This document shows, in pieces, positions 11,911-23,800 of a stretch of 64,000 nt of DNA; the first letter of the stretch is position 1, and each line of letters starts with the position of its first letter. The DNA comes from Alnus glutinosa (taxonomy: Eukaryota; Streptophyta; Magnoliopsida; Fagales; Betulaceae), in NCBI RefSeq assembly GCF_958979055.1, contig NC_084895.1:20258501-20322500 (forward strand). The letters run 5' to 3'. The position numbers and the translations under genes were made by a program. The notes beneath the pieces were generated by a model. That model did no database searches and was not told the origin of the DNA. It saw only the letters and a program-made list of their open reading frames with translations.

Positions 11911-13040
11911 ATTTTGAAGTCCAGATATACTGGCCTCGGCACACCTGCAACCAGGTGTCTCATTATGACCCTTCTGTCACCCCTCCGCCTCCAACACCAA
12001 TGACCCTACACGCGCCGCCAACAGAGCATGTGTGTGCCATGCCTATTTTGGAGCGTAGATCCACCACATTCTGTCATCCTCCTCCACCCACACACCACAC
12101 GTTGGTCTCCACCAGCCTTCTCTCCAGCCCTTACACGATCCCACATCCTCGTATGGCGCTCACATGCCTCCTCCAACACGTTGCCCCATGCACAGGCTGC
12201 ACAGCCACTGCTACATTAGATCGATGGACCTCTTGTATGTTTGGGCACAAATCCTCCTTCTGGCTTACCTCCTTGAAGCATATGCCCCCTTTTTGGCTCT
12301 TGAAGACCCAAAGAAGCATTGTCCCGTGCGCATCAAATTATCAGGCATGACCTCTTCCGAAGTTTGCCGAAAACTATGGGTTTAGGTTAACCTCCCCACA
12401 TTCTTTGTCCCCTAGTTGTAAATAGAGGCATATTTTAGGGCTAGGCTTTTCCCCTCCCCTCCTTGTTTAGTGTCATGACCTTCTATCCTTTCGACTAGGG
12501 TTGTACTTGAGTCAAGTATTAATTCTTCAAGCTCGACTCAAGGAAATATACTCAGCATTGAGTTTCAAATCAAGCTTTAGGAACATGGTCGAACTCAACT
12601 CAATAGAAATCAACCAAGTTTGAGCTCAAGCTAGATTCTAGTTTTTTCTTCTTTTTTTTTGGGCAAATTAACATTGATTTTATGGCATAAAATTGCTAAA
12701 TCAAACACTCTTAAGAATTACAAAGATAAGGTTTAAAGTCAAGGCCTTTAATATGATATTATGTTAAATCATTACTTATTTCAAAATTTTAAATTAAAAA
12801 AATAAATTATATGAATTTAAACATTTAATTAATAGTCTAACACACAAAATAGAAAGAATGATATTAGGATATAGCATGGAATTCTAATGATTGAAATACA
12901 GACTATAGGGATGCTAAAACGATGTGAGAAACTTGCAATTGAAAATGTTTGGTAAAACCAATTAAGACTAGAGCATGTCACAAGCTAAAAAGGATTACAA
13001 AGCTTAGATCCAATCCAAGAAACGCTAAATCATAGATGTT

Positions 13041-14420
13041 TCAAATCTTTATGACAAAAGGCCTAAGGAAGTTCCCGAAAGTGATAGCGAGGACAAAAAA
13101 TCCAGCAAAAGTTGCTGTGCCTCTCCAAAAATCACGGAAATACACACTTGTCAAGGTTGCTAGGAGACGGTTCCATGAGTTATCACAGTGCTCATTGAGC
13201 CGTTGATGGAGATCGTTGTAATGGGATTCACGTTCAACAATCTGATGGCAAAGTGTGTTGATTAGTGTAGTCACTGCTTTGCTGCTACCACGCCGGTTGA
13301 CAATCACCTTTTTTTCAACTAGCAAACACACATCTTCTTTAGTGGTGATAAGATAATCCATTAACACAACATAATTGCAGATGTATGTGTTGGATGGATA
13401 ATGACACTGCTCCAGGGCCATGAGGTTTCGGAAAAGAGCTTCCGTTTGGTCGTTTATCACAAGTTGTGGGACTTTCAAGATACATTGCACACTCTTAGAG
13501 CAACGGAGGGATTTCAAGCATGGTAAGCAAGAGAAGAGCCATGAGAGATTGAAGCACGGATGGCGCTCCAAGCACTTATCCTTAGCGAAATCTATGTCAA
13601 GTAAGGATATCTTTGAGGAATCTGTATCAACTAACGCTTCAAATTCCAATCCTGTCTCGTACAGCTTAGTGGCTGTATATCTTAGAGGTATGAGAGGTTT
13701 GGAATAAGGTTTTGGGTTTGGAGGAGAGTAAAACGTTCTCTGCAAATCAGTGAAATGTTTTACTTCCGTCTCCATGGCCATGGGTATTTGCTTCTTGGGG
13801 AAGAAGAACTGACAGGCAAGCTCAAGAAAGGGAGTAACTTCTTCTCCATTGAAGGCAGACTGATGTAACTTTTGGAGAAACTTAAAGGGAAGTTGATTTT
13901 CCAGTAATATCAAGTCCTGCTTTATGTGCGATTCTAGCCATGCGTTACTTAATATATAATCAGATTTTTCACGTTCATGTTTTTCGCATTCATGATTCTT
14001 CAAGAAGAGCTCAATGATAAAGATAGCATCCAATAGAATTATTTCCACAAATTTTTTTCTGTCGAGCTGCTCAAAGGTCTCTGAATAGTAATGGCGGATT
14101 TCTTCTTCTTTTTCAGCAATGATGCTTGCAAGATCCTTCTGGCTCTTCCTAGTCCGAGAACAGAAATCCTCAACATATATCAGTTTATGCTTTTTCATTC
14201 CCCTCAATTCTTCTAGATCATGATGAAATGGGCCGATTGAAACTAACTTAGGAGTGTAGGCTTCTTTGTTTACTTGCCGAAGTTTGTTGGGGACCCTGTA
14301 GATGCAACACTCAGACCACCTTGCAGGTTCATTGATTTGGGGTATGTCAATGACTAGCTCCTCGCACTTGGCTTCTTTTTCGTTGGATTCACCGGCTGCG
14401 AAGCACTCCATGTTTTCCAT
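13041..14420 (-). CDS. DUF247 / UPF0481 protein (At3g47200-like), copy A
   Basis: An intact 459-residue frame, about the usual family length. Family marks in order: IYRVP (40-44), YTPKLVSIGPFHH (55-67), the acidic/basic coiled stretch KSQKDLASIIAEKEEEIRH (92-110), DAIFIIELFL (131-140), DLILLENQLPF (169-179), RYTATKLYETGLEFE, SLLDIDF, NLMALEQCHYP, DYLITTKEDVCLLVEKKVI, and a C-terminal hydrophobic segment FFVLAITFGNFLRPFV that is the usual single membrane anchor. Molecular function is not established in general; some grass DUF247 genes act in self-incompatibility. Intronless in the annotated part, but a conserved leader exon upstream (14590-14788) could add an N-terminal extension in frame. ATG at 14420 is the first Met after the likely acceptor at 14426. 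Nearest relatives are copies B and C. Confidence 0.9.
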   Translation of the reverse strand: MENMECFAAGESNEKEAKCEELVIDIPQINEPARWSECCIYRVPNKLRQVNKEAYTPKLVSIGPFHHDLEELRGMKKHKLIYVEDFCSRTRKSQKDLASIIAEKEEEIRHYYSETFEQLDRKKFVEIILLDAIFIIELFLKNHECEKHEREKSDYILSNAWLESHIKQDLILLENQLPFKFLQKLHQSAFNGEEVTPFLELACQFFFPKKQIPMAMETEVKHFTDLQRTFYSPPNPKPYSKPLIPLRYTATKLYETGLEFEALVDTDSSKISLLDIDFAKDKCLERHPCFNLSWLFSCLPCLKSLRCSKSVQCILKVPQLVINDQTEALFRNLMALEQCHYPSNTYICNYVVLMDYLITTKEDVCLLVEKKVIVNRRGSSKAVTTLINTLCHQIVERESHYNDLHQRLNEHCDNSWNRLLATLTSVYFRDFWRGTATFAGFFVLAITFGNFLRPFVIKI

Positions 14421-14589
14421 CCCAACTACATTACATACTCACAACAAAAATTTATTAGTTTTCACTCAAACACAGGATACCAAGTGATCTAAAAGTCATC
14501 AATTGGATATCTGAGTATGAACTTAAACATAAATTTGTAAATTTAGAAATTCAGTTTAGGAATAATATCAACTATATCATTAAAGGAAC

Positions 14590-14788
14590 CTGCAAATTCC
14601 TCTAGCAACAAATGCTTGTATTGCTTGAGAGCTCCAGAATTCCTCCTCTTCAATTCCCACCCTCTGGGTTTCTCTCGCTTAATTTCTTGCTCATAATTTG
14701 TGCGTGTATATATATATATATATATGCTTTTTGTTTCTGGAAAGAATAAGATACCCTCCACCACACAGCAAGCGTCAAACACACGCAC
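14590..14788 (-). other. Candidate leader exon (or conserved uORF) of DUF247 copy A
   Basis: A minus-strand frame from ATG at 14788 includes NSGALKQYKHLLLEEFA and stops matching the other copies at GCAG followed by GTTCC (donor at 14589). The acceptor ATGTAG lies at 14426, five bases before the DUF247 ATG. Removing the 164-base intron joins GCA-G to TT-GGG-ATG, in frame, giving ...EEFAVGMEN. The same block occurs before copies B, C and D. If not spliced it reads a few residues further and stops, so it might be an upstream ORF. TA repeats at about 14706-14725 could be the TATA region or, if the exon starts downstream of them, promoter. Confidence 0.5.
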
Positions 14789-14830
14789 GCAACTTTCTCA
14801 ACTGGTCAAGAAAGTGAGAGAGAACAATAA
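14700..14830 (-). promoter_or_regulatory. Conserved promoter-like segment of the DUF247 copies
   Basis: The stretch with a TA repeat (14706-14725), AGAATAAGATACCC and the CACACGCACGCA block is conserved at 20040-20150 in unit B, and appears reverse-complemented at about 31880-31985 in unit C. Position and conservation suggest promoter or 5' leader function. No defined factor site is claimed. Confidence 0.4.
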
Positions 14831-14971
14831 GATGCGACACCCAAAACACCATGTATAATTGTATATTGTTGGTGTACTTGTTTTACCATACCATACCATG
14901 CGACCATCGTTTTTGGAAAGATAAATAATCTTTTGATTGTTGCTTTCTGTCTTTTTGTTATAGTTGTGGTT

Positions 14972-15151
14972 TTTTTTTTTTTTTTAGTGCTTTGATTTGA
15001 ACCGTTGAGATTCTAACAATTTTGCTTTCAACATTATTAGTAATTCAGACAGCAAATGTGAGTTTTTTTTTTTTTAGTGCTTTGATTTGAACCGTTGAGA
15101 TTCTAACAATTTTGCTTTCAACATTATTAGTAATTCAGACAGCAAATGTGA
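14972..15151. repeat. Perfect 90-bp tandem duplication
   Basis: The segment with a poly-T followed by AGTGCTTTGATTTGAACCG and ending GCAAATGTGAG is present twice in direct contact (14972-15061, 15062-15151), without visible differences outside the T-run length. Unit B has a single copy at about 20300-20380, so this arose in unit A after the units split. Confidence 0.9.
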
Positions 15152-16489
15152 GAACGTTTTTATGGTAAAGGTTTTCTCATATTTACTGTCTGAATGGCTA
15201 CTAAAAGAGCACGAGTAATGTTAGAAATTGTCTTTTTGATCATCTCAAAATATGGCTTTTAAAATCACAAATGAATTTAGGATAGATCACTATTGAATTT
15301 TGAATTAATTATGATTTTAGAAATCATATCAACTTTGAGAGGATTAAAATGCAGTCCCAACATTACTCAAAAGGGCACTCCTAACAATTTTCCTTACATT
15401 TTTTTTTAAATTTAAGGTACACTCCATAATAGTTTATCTTAATTTTCCTTATACTATAAATATTATATTTCACTTTTTTCAAATTTTTTTTTTACTCATT
15501 TCATTTCTTCCCTTTTTACTCTTTTACATTTTCCTCCTTCTGTAGCAGGAAGGAGCATCCTCTAAGTTTTTTAAAGTTTTTTCTACATTTAAAGAATTGA
15601 ATGGAGTTTAAAGAGTCTCCAGCTAGTACTTCTGAAAAGAAAAATGTTTTGTTTCTATTTTTTTGTCAATTTCTTGTCCATCTCCATCAAAGAAATGGAC
15701 AAATCCATTATTGAACATGTGAGACCACGTGGAACAAACATAAATTCGACCCAATTCAAACTAGGTTCATAAATCAAATTCCTATAAACTTTATTCTATT
15801 TGTTTAAACTCATTTAAACTCGTTAGATTCGGTTGTCTAAGTTGAGCCAATGAAATTGTTGCGATGGAAGTTTCGGCCGTTCCAACTCATTAGAGAAATC
15901 TGCGTCCAGCAGTAACAAGAACTGTGTGTTCAGCAGTAATAAAAAAAAAAAAAAAAGTGGATTAATTCAATAGTAATAATAATTATGTGATCCATAGTAG
16001 CAGTAGATGCACACTGTTCGTCCATATGGGAAACTTTTATAAAAGTGTTATCAGCATCACATTTGATGCAAAATTACTGAGGATAAATTAGGGGCTTAAT
16101 CATGGGGTATCTTGAGGGAGAAGGGGATATGATGCTCTCATGGTCCACTCAAGCTCTCAAAAAAATATAATTTTATATGGGTTGGCTAGCTTGACCCTTG
16201 CAAAAATTTAAAAACAAAATTTACCTGGAACAATAGAAATTACATGGATCTTTTAAGCTCAAATCCAAGCTATCCCCTCCCCCCGCCCTCCAAAAAAAAA
16301 AAAAAGTGATTTTGTCTAAAAATATTATATAAAAAAGCTCTTTGATAATAAAATTCTTGCATTAAAAAAAGTTTATGAAAATTTTGAAGTGGACTTGGGA
16401 TTCGTGCAAGTACATGAAAAGAATAAGTTTATATATATATATATATATTTTATTTTTAAATATATTTTTGCACTGCCTACGTAGTTTAA

Positions 16490-16774
16490 AGACTATTTTT
16501 TGTCCTTTATACTTGATTACGTATCATAAATGATATTTCGTTTATTAGTAAAGATAAAGATGGTACTTCTATTTAAGAATTGACGGAAGTCCATATCAAC
16601 ATACTTAAAAAAAAAAATGATAGTATCCTATACCTAATTAAAAATAAAATAGTCATAAAATAATTAAAAACTAAAAATATTAAAAAATTAATTTCAGAAA
16701 AAAAAAAGAAAAAAAAGAAAGGAGGCCAGCTAAGCTACCCCATGGATAGTTTGGGGGTGGCTAAAGAGCAAAGT

Positions 16775-16819
<45 letters not shown>

Positions 16820-17242
16820 CTCTCTCTCTCTTTAGGGCCTTGTGGGGGTGGTTTTGCCTCCCCATGGCCATGGCTCAGCCACCCCTATACCAGTCGGTCG
16901 GAGGTGGCCGAAGCCACCCCTACGCCAAATGGGGGTGGTCGGGCTCTTGGGAGTGGTTTCAACCACTTTTATTTTGCCGAACCACCCTCAAACTGGTCAT
17001 TGGAGTGGCTCGAGCCAACCTTTTTTTTTTCAAACTTTTTTTTTTCAAGTTTTTATTTTTTTTGAGTTTTTTAATTTTTGTTAGGCATATGACACATGCT
17101 GATTTTTTAAAGATGTTGACGTAGGCTTTCTTTAATTTTTTTTACAGAAATTGGAATGAAGTTTCTTTTTTCATCTTTAGCTATAAACGAAATATCATTT
17201 GTGATACGACATGAAGCATAGGGAACCAAGGTATTTAACCCT
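16490..17242. mobile_element. TIR element present in units B and C, absent from A
   Basis: The ends carry inverted sequence around CGTATCATAAATGATATTTC (about 16522-16541) and, inverted at the right end, CGTATCACAAATGATATTTC (about 17187-17206). The centre has a 41-T run, a CT run, and a G/C-rich part rich in GGGGGTGG and CCACCCC (16840-17010). Unit A joins the flanks directly near 11560-11580, so the insertion is newer than the A versus B/C split. No transposase. Exact ends are approximate. Confidence 0.6.
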
Positions 17243-18392
17243 ATTTTTTTTTTTTCATATGCATAAATTGGAAGATCATTGTTATTTTGCAGGCTCTGAA
17301 ATTGAATTTATGAGAATGATTTTGGCTTGTTCTGGCTGTCTTTCTTTGAATGTCATTATGAAAACAAATCTAATTTTAGAGATAAAAATGTTATCATGCA
17401 TGTGTAAAAACACAACGATGCTTACTCTTTTCTATTTCTTTGCTTGGAGAAACTAGCAGACTATGTTTTCTCTTACTAAGAACTGTCTTTGCTTCTCTCT
17501 GACTAGATGAAGTATCCTGTGATCTCTTTGTCCTTGATGAACAATCATATATGAGTGAAATATTTCCTGTGTGCTTTCTCTTTTTCTGGCAGAAAAAAAA
17601 GAAAAAAGAGAAAGGAAGATCAGCCATATATGTTAAAGCCACTTTGAATGCAGTTTTGTACGCTGGCTGTCGGTGTTAGATACATATCTCAATTTTCATG
17701 GTATAAGTTTAATGAAATATTATTCCGAAATGTATATTAGTGCTCATATATTTACCAACAACGAAACCCACATAAAATCTGTACCTAAGCAATCAAAACT
17801 TTGATGGGTCAAAATTGCTTCTCTCTCAAGTTGTCTAGAGAGAGAAGCTCCCCCCTCTCCTCTGAGTGAGAGTTTCTCAAGTTGTCTAGAGAGAGAAGCT
17901 CCCCCCTTTCCCTTCCCCTCCTTGTTTACTGTCACGACCTTCTATCCTTTCGACTAGGGTTGTACTCAAGTCAAGAATTAATTCTTCAAGATCGACTCAA
18001 GGAAATATACTTAGCCTTGAGTTTCAAATTGAGCTTTAGGAACATCGTCGAACTCAGCTCAATAAAAATAAACTAAGTTTGAGCTTGAGCTAGATTCTAG
18101 TTTGTTTTGTTTTTGTGGGGCAAATTAACATTGATTTTATGACATAAAATTGTTAAACCAAACATTAAAAATTACGAAGACAAGGTTTAAAGTCAAGACT
18201 TTATTATGATATTATGTTAAATCACCACTTATTTCAAAATTTTAAATTGAAAAAAAAAAAAAAAATTATATGAATTTAGACATTTAATTAATAGTCTAAC
18301 ACACAAATCAGAAAGAATGATATTAGGATATAGTGCTAATAAAGGATTACAAAGCTCAAATCCAATCCAAGCAACACTAAATCACATATGTT

Positions 18393-19759
18393 TCAAATCT
18401 TCATGACAAAAGGCTTAAGGAAGTTCTCGAAAGTGATAGCGAGGACAAAAAATCCAACAAAAGTTGCAGTGCCTCTCCAAAAATCTCGGAAATACACACT
18501 TGTCAATGTTGCCAGGAGACGATTCCATAAGTTATCACAGTGCTCATTGAGCTGTTGATGGAGATCGTGGTAATGGGATTCACCTTCAACAATCTGATGG
18601 CAAAGTGTGTTGATTAGTGTAGTCACTGCTTTGCTGCTACCACGCCTGTTGATAATCACATTTTTTTCAACTAGCAAACATACATCTTCTTTAGTGGTGA
18701 TAAGATAATCCAATAATACAACATAATTGCAGATGTATTTATTGGATGGATAATGACACTGCTTCAGGGCCATGATGTTTCGGAAAAGAGCTTCTGTTTG
18801 GTCGTTTATCACAAGTTGTGGGACTTTCAAGATGCATTGCGCACTCTTAGAGCAACGAAGGGATTTCAAGCATGGTAAGCAAGAGAAGAGCCATGAGAGA
18901 TTGAAGCACGGATAGCGCTCCAAGCACTTATCCTTAGCGAAATCTATGTCAAGTAAGGATATCTTTGAGAAATCTGGCTCAACTAATGCTTCAAATTCCA
19001 ATCCCATCGCGTATAGCTTTGTGGCTGTATATCTAAGAGGTTTGGCAAGTTTGGAATCAAGTTTTGGGTTGGTAGGAGAGAAGAACATTCTCTGCAAATC
19101 AGTGAAATGTTTTACTTTCGTTTCCATGGTCATGCATATTCGGTGCTTATTGGAGAAGAAGAACTGACGGGCAACTCAAGAAATGGAGTAACTTCTTCTC
19201 CATTGAAGGCAAACCTATATAACTTTCGGAGAAACTTGAAGGGAAGCTGATTCTCCAGTAATATCAAGTCCTGCTTTATGTACGATTCTAGCCATGCGTT
19301 ACTTAATATATAATCATTTTCTTTCCTTTCAAAATTCCTCAGGAAGAGCTCAATGATAAAGATAGCATCCAGTAGAATTATTTCCACAAACTTTTTTCTG
19401 TTGAGCTGTTCAAAGGTCTCTGAATAGTAATGACGGATTTTTTCTTCTTTTTTTTCAATGATGCTTGCAAGATCCTTCTGATTCTTCCCAGTCCGTTTAT
19501 AGAATGCCTTAAAATATTTCAGTTTTTGCTTTTCCATGCCCTTCAATTCTTCTAGATCGTGATGAAATGGGCCGATTGAAACTAACTTAGGAGTGTAGGC
19601 TTCTTTATTTACTTGCCGAAGTTTGTTGGGAACCCTGTAGATGCAACACTCAGGCCTCATTGCAGGTTCATGGATTTGTGTCATGTCAATGACTAGCTCC
19701 TCGCATCTTGCTTCATTTACGGTGGGTTCACCGGCTGCAGACCACTCCATGTTTTCCAT
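18393..19759 (-). pseudogene. DUF247 copy B, broken by one frameshift
   Basis: Residues matching copies A and C run from MENMEWSAAGEP at 19759 down to about 19175 (IYRVPNKLRQ, YTPKLVSIGPFHH, DLILLENQLPFKF all present). They then continue in another frame from about 19170 to 18393 (FTDLQRMFFSP, SLLDIDF, HYPSNKYICNYVVLLDYL, C-terminal anchor FFVLAITFENFLKPFV). Where A and C read GCAAGCTCAAG, copy B has GCAACTCAAG (19171-19180), one base short, which explains the shift. Nothing else looks broken, so the loss may be recent, or could be a sequencing error. The leader exon is also conserved at 19930 upward. Confidence 0.85.
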
Positions 19760-19929
19760 CCCAACTACATGACATAATCACAGCAAAAATGTATTACTTT
19801 TCACTCAAACACAGGATACCAAGTGATCTAAAAGTCATCAATTGGATATCTGAGTATGAACTTGAACATAAATTTGTAAATTTAGAAATTCAGTGTATGA
19901 ATAATATCAACTATATTCATTAAATGAAC

Positions 19930-20030
19930 CTGCAAATTCCTCTAGCAACAAATGCTTGTATTGCTCGAGAGCTCCAGAATTCCTCCTCTTCAATTCCCAC
20001 CCTCTGGGTTTCTCTCGCTTAATTTCTTAC
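19930..20030 (-). other. Candidate leader exon of DUF247 copy B
   Basis: Minus-strand frame containing NSGALEQYKHLLLEEFA, ending at GCAG before a GT donor at 19929. The acceptor is at 19765, five bases before the ATG at 19759. The intron would be 165 bases, one more than in copy A, and the join is again in frame. The upstream limit is not defined. Confidence 0.45.
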
Positions 20031-20418
20031 TCATAATATGTGCATATATATTTGTTTCTGGAAAGAATAAGATACCCCCCACCACACAGCAATCGTCAAA
20101 CACACGCACGCAGCTTTCTCAACTGGTCAAGAGATCTAGAGAGAGAGAATAATCAGACGTGATACCCCAAACACCATGTATATTGTATAGGCACAAATGG
20201 TTCTACCATACTATTCGACCATCGTTTTTGGAAAGATAAATAATCTTTTGAATTTTGATTGTTGCTTTCTGTCTTTTTGTTATGGTTGTTTTCTTTTTCT
20301 TTTTTTTGTAGTGCTTTGATTTTAACTGTTGAGATTCTAACAATTTTGCTTTCAAAAGTAATTCAGATAGCAAATGTCAGAACGCTTTTATGGCAAAGGT
20401 TTTCTCATATGTACTGTC

Positions 20419-20789
20419 TATTAAGACTGTTACAGATATTCAGCATCAGAGCATATCAATCCCGGATTCACAGCACAATACTTCCGCTCAGTATAATTCT
20501 CCAGCTCATGCAATCAACCACACAAGGAAAGCTCTCTCAAATAAATGCATGCACAACCTGGAATCATGCACAGAAGGAAATGGACAAAGCTGTCAAGCCT
20601 TAACGTCCACAATCTTCTCTACAAGGAAACAGACAAGACCACACAAGGCATATCAATAATATCACCCATGATTTGTGGAATTATTCCTGTAATTAGAATA
20701 CTCATGTCATGTATATATATGTGCATCAACACAATGTAAATGATTAAGAAAATACAATACAAATTCAAACTATATTTTCTGTCGTTATA
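20419..20789 (+). repeat. 5' LTR of the Copia element in unit B
   Basis: 371 bp, begins TATTAAGACTG and ends GTCGTTATA. A TATA-like stretch GTATATATATGTG is near its 3' part (about 20710). Matches the 3' LTR throughout by eye. Confidence 0.95.
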
Positions 20790-20845
20790 TGGTATCAGAG
20801 CCTTTCTAAGGACTCAAGTCTTTTCTTTTTCGATCCTGCTAAGCC

Positions 20846-23800
20846 ATGGCCACCGAAACTTCCCCTACCAACTCCACCAATGCCACCAATGCACCAACTC
20901 CACGCAACAACCTCAGCTTCTCCCCCGCTTCCCTCTTCAATAACCTTCATCACAGGGTAACAGCTCAACTTACCCGTGATAATTATCTCTCCTGGCAATG
21001 GCAAATGGTTACATACCTCAAAGGCCAAAATGCCTATGGTTTTGTTACTGGCACCATCCAACCACCCCCACAAACAATTCCAAACCCCAACCCATCAGCT
21101 GACTCCCCTGCCACCATTGCCAATCCAGACTTCCTCACTTGGCTTCAACAAGATCAAATGGTCCTCAGCACCATTGTGTCCACCATATCCGAAAACCTCA
21201 TCTCCCAAATCATGGGCTATTCCACCTCCTCTGAAGTATGGAATGCACTTGAACGCCTATACTCCTCACACTCTCGAGCCAGAATTATGCAGGTTCATTT
21301 TCAACTAGCCACACTCAAAAAAGGAGGCTCCTCTGTGACAGACTATTTTCAGAAGTTCAAGTCTCTGGCAGACACTCTTGCTGCAGCAGGTCAACAACTC
21401 AACGATTTTGAGTTGATTTCATTTCTCCTTGCAGGCTTGGGATCTGAATTTGATCCCTTTGTCACCTCTGTGACCACCCGAGTGGACCCAATGTCCCTTG
21501 AAGAACTATATGCTCACCTCCTCACTCATGAAATGCGCTTGGAGCACAATTCCACGACTGCTGAAAATGTTTTTCCATCTGCTAATGTTGCAACTGCAAG
21601 ACCATCATCTCCCAAGAACAAGGGATCCAACCGTGCCCACTCTCAATCCACTGGATCTACCCGTGGTGCACCATTTCACAAAGGCCACAATAATCCCAAC
21701 CGTGCTCAACAGAGCCGTGGCCGTTTTGGTCGTCCTAGAGGATCTCATTCCTCTCCTTCATCCAGCAACCACTCTCCCCGCAAAATTTGCCAAGTCTGCA
21801 ACAAAACAGGGCATACTGCCCTCCAATGCTATCACAGGTTTGACCATTCATTTCAATATGAGAATGCTCCTAACATGCAGGCCTTCAATACTTCAGCATG
21901 TCCTCCCACCAGTGATTATGACTGGTATCCAGACACTGGTGCCACAAACCATGTTACTGCAGATATAGCCAATCTCAACATGCAGGCGGATAACTACACA
22001 GGATCAGACCAACTCCATGTTGGCAATGGACAGGGACTCCCGATCAGCCACACTGGTACCACCAAATTAACTTACCATAATATCTCTTTTATCTTGAAAA
22101 ATCTCCTTCATGTTCCACGGATCAAGAAAAATCTTCTGTCTGTTTCTCAGTTCACTCGTGATAACAACGTTTATTTTGAGTTTCACCCCTTCTTCTTTTG
22201 TATTAAGGATCGACTCACAGGAACTACCCTCCTTCGAGGCAGGACTAAGGACGGCCTCTACACGTTCCCCACAAGCCCACCTCCTCCTCGCTTAGCTTTC
22301 TTGGGTGAACGTGCTCCCTTGGACCGATGGCATTGCAGGCTCGGTCATCCATCACTCCGAATTGTTAGTCAAGTTGTTCGAGCTCACAACCTTGCTCTTT
22401 TTCAGAATAAAAATATGGCTATTTGCCCTGCATGTTGCATGGGCAAAAGCCATGCTCTACCTTTTCATTTGTCTCCTTCTTTGTCTAAGTTCCCTTTGGA
22501 ACTCATCTTCACTGATGTATGGGGTCCATCCCCTTTCCCTTCAAATAATGGAAACCGATACTATGTGTCCTTTATTGATGATTTTAGCAAGTTTGTATGG
22601 TTATTTCCAATTGCTACCAAATCTGCTGTTACTTCCATATTTATCCAGTTCCAAAAGCATGTTGAAAATCTCTTTGATCGCAAAATCAAAGCTGTCCAAT
22701 CTGACTGGGGAGGAGAATTCCGGGCCCTTAATCCCATTCTTTCTAGACAAGGCATCTCTCATCGACTCTCCTGTCCCCATACTCACCAACAGCAAGGATC
22801 CGTGGAACGTAAGCATCGCCACTTAGTTGAAACCGGCCTTTCCCTACTCGCAGCCGCATCCATGCCCCTTACTTACTGGGAAGAAGCTTTCCTAACCGCA
22901 TCCTTTCTCATCAACAGACTACCATCTCCTGTCACTCGACACATCTCACCATTTCAACTCCTCTTCAATAAACCACCCGATTACAACTTCTTGAAAGTCT
23001 TCGGGTGTGCGTGCTGGCCACATCTCCGACCCTACAATAAACACAAACTTGATTTTCGATCTCACCTCTGTGTCTTTCTTGGCTATAGCTTCCAACACAA
23101 AGGGTACCGTTGCCTTCATCTCCCAACTGGCCGAATCTACATATCACGGAATGTTGTTTTCGACGAAACTCAGTTCCCCTTCAAGGTACCCCCTGTATCC
23201 CCAGCATCTCCCTCACATCAACCTCTTCCACTACCTTCTCTCCTGCCACTTACCACCTCACCGCACTTGACACACACAACCCCTCCCATGCATCCCTCCC
23301 ATCACTCTTTTTCCCCACATGTACCCTGTTCCCCACTACCCGAATCCAACCAAAACTCCCACCCGTCACCTTCTCCTCCACCTCAGGAAGTTCCCTGTCC
23401 CATTGATCAACACGTGGCTCCTCCTGTGGCAGATGTCCCCAGCACGACCATAGTGCAACAGCCAACAGGCACTCACTCCATGCAGACACGATCCAAAACA
23501 AATATTCACAAGCCACGTCAATTTACAGATGGCACAGTTCCATATCCACCAAAAGCTCTACTTACAGAAATGGATACACCAGATGATGAACCCACTTCCT
23601 TCACAGCTGCAAACAAGTTACCAGAATGGAGAACCGCCATGACTACTGAAATCAATGCCCTCCTCCAAAATGGGACATGGACACTTGTTCCTCGACAACC
23701 CCACATGAACCTTGTCGGTTGCAAATGGATATACAAACTGAAGCGAAAATCCGATGGCTCCATCGAACGTTACAAAGCCCGGCTTGTCGCCAAGGGGTTT

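Larger units (their letters stand above)
11524..16383. repeat. Segmental duplication unit A of the DUF247 cluster
   Basis: The unit starts near GAAGTGGACTTGGGATTCG, a sequence that recurs at about 16386 and 26738 and so marks the start of units B and C. Landmarks follow in the same order in each unit: CATAAATTGGAAGATCATTG (11583, 17262, 27550), the DUF247 gene, its leader exon, and the TTATCAGCATCA segment (about 16048, 26368, 35112). Unit A lacks the TIR element found in B (16490-17242) and C (26838-27523). It contains a 48-T run at 11859-11906, a stretch at 12000-12310 shared with unit C but missing from B, and no other gene. Confidence 0.85.

Noticed and set aside
11769-12385. Long frame(s) across 11769-12350 with Phe- and Pro-rich sequence
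   Set aside because: The Phe stretch is translation of a 48-T run; the rest is a shadow shared loosely with unit C and has no domain.
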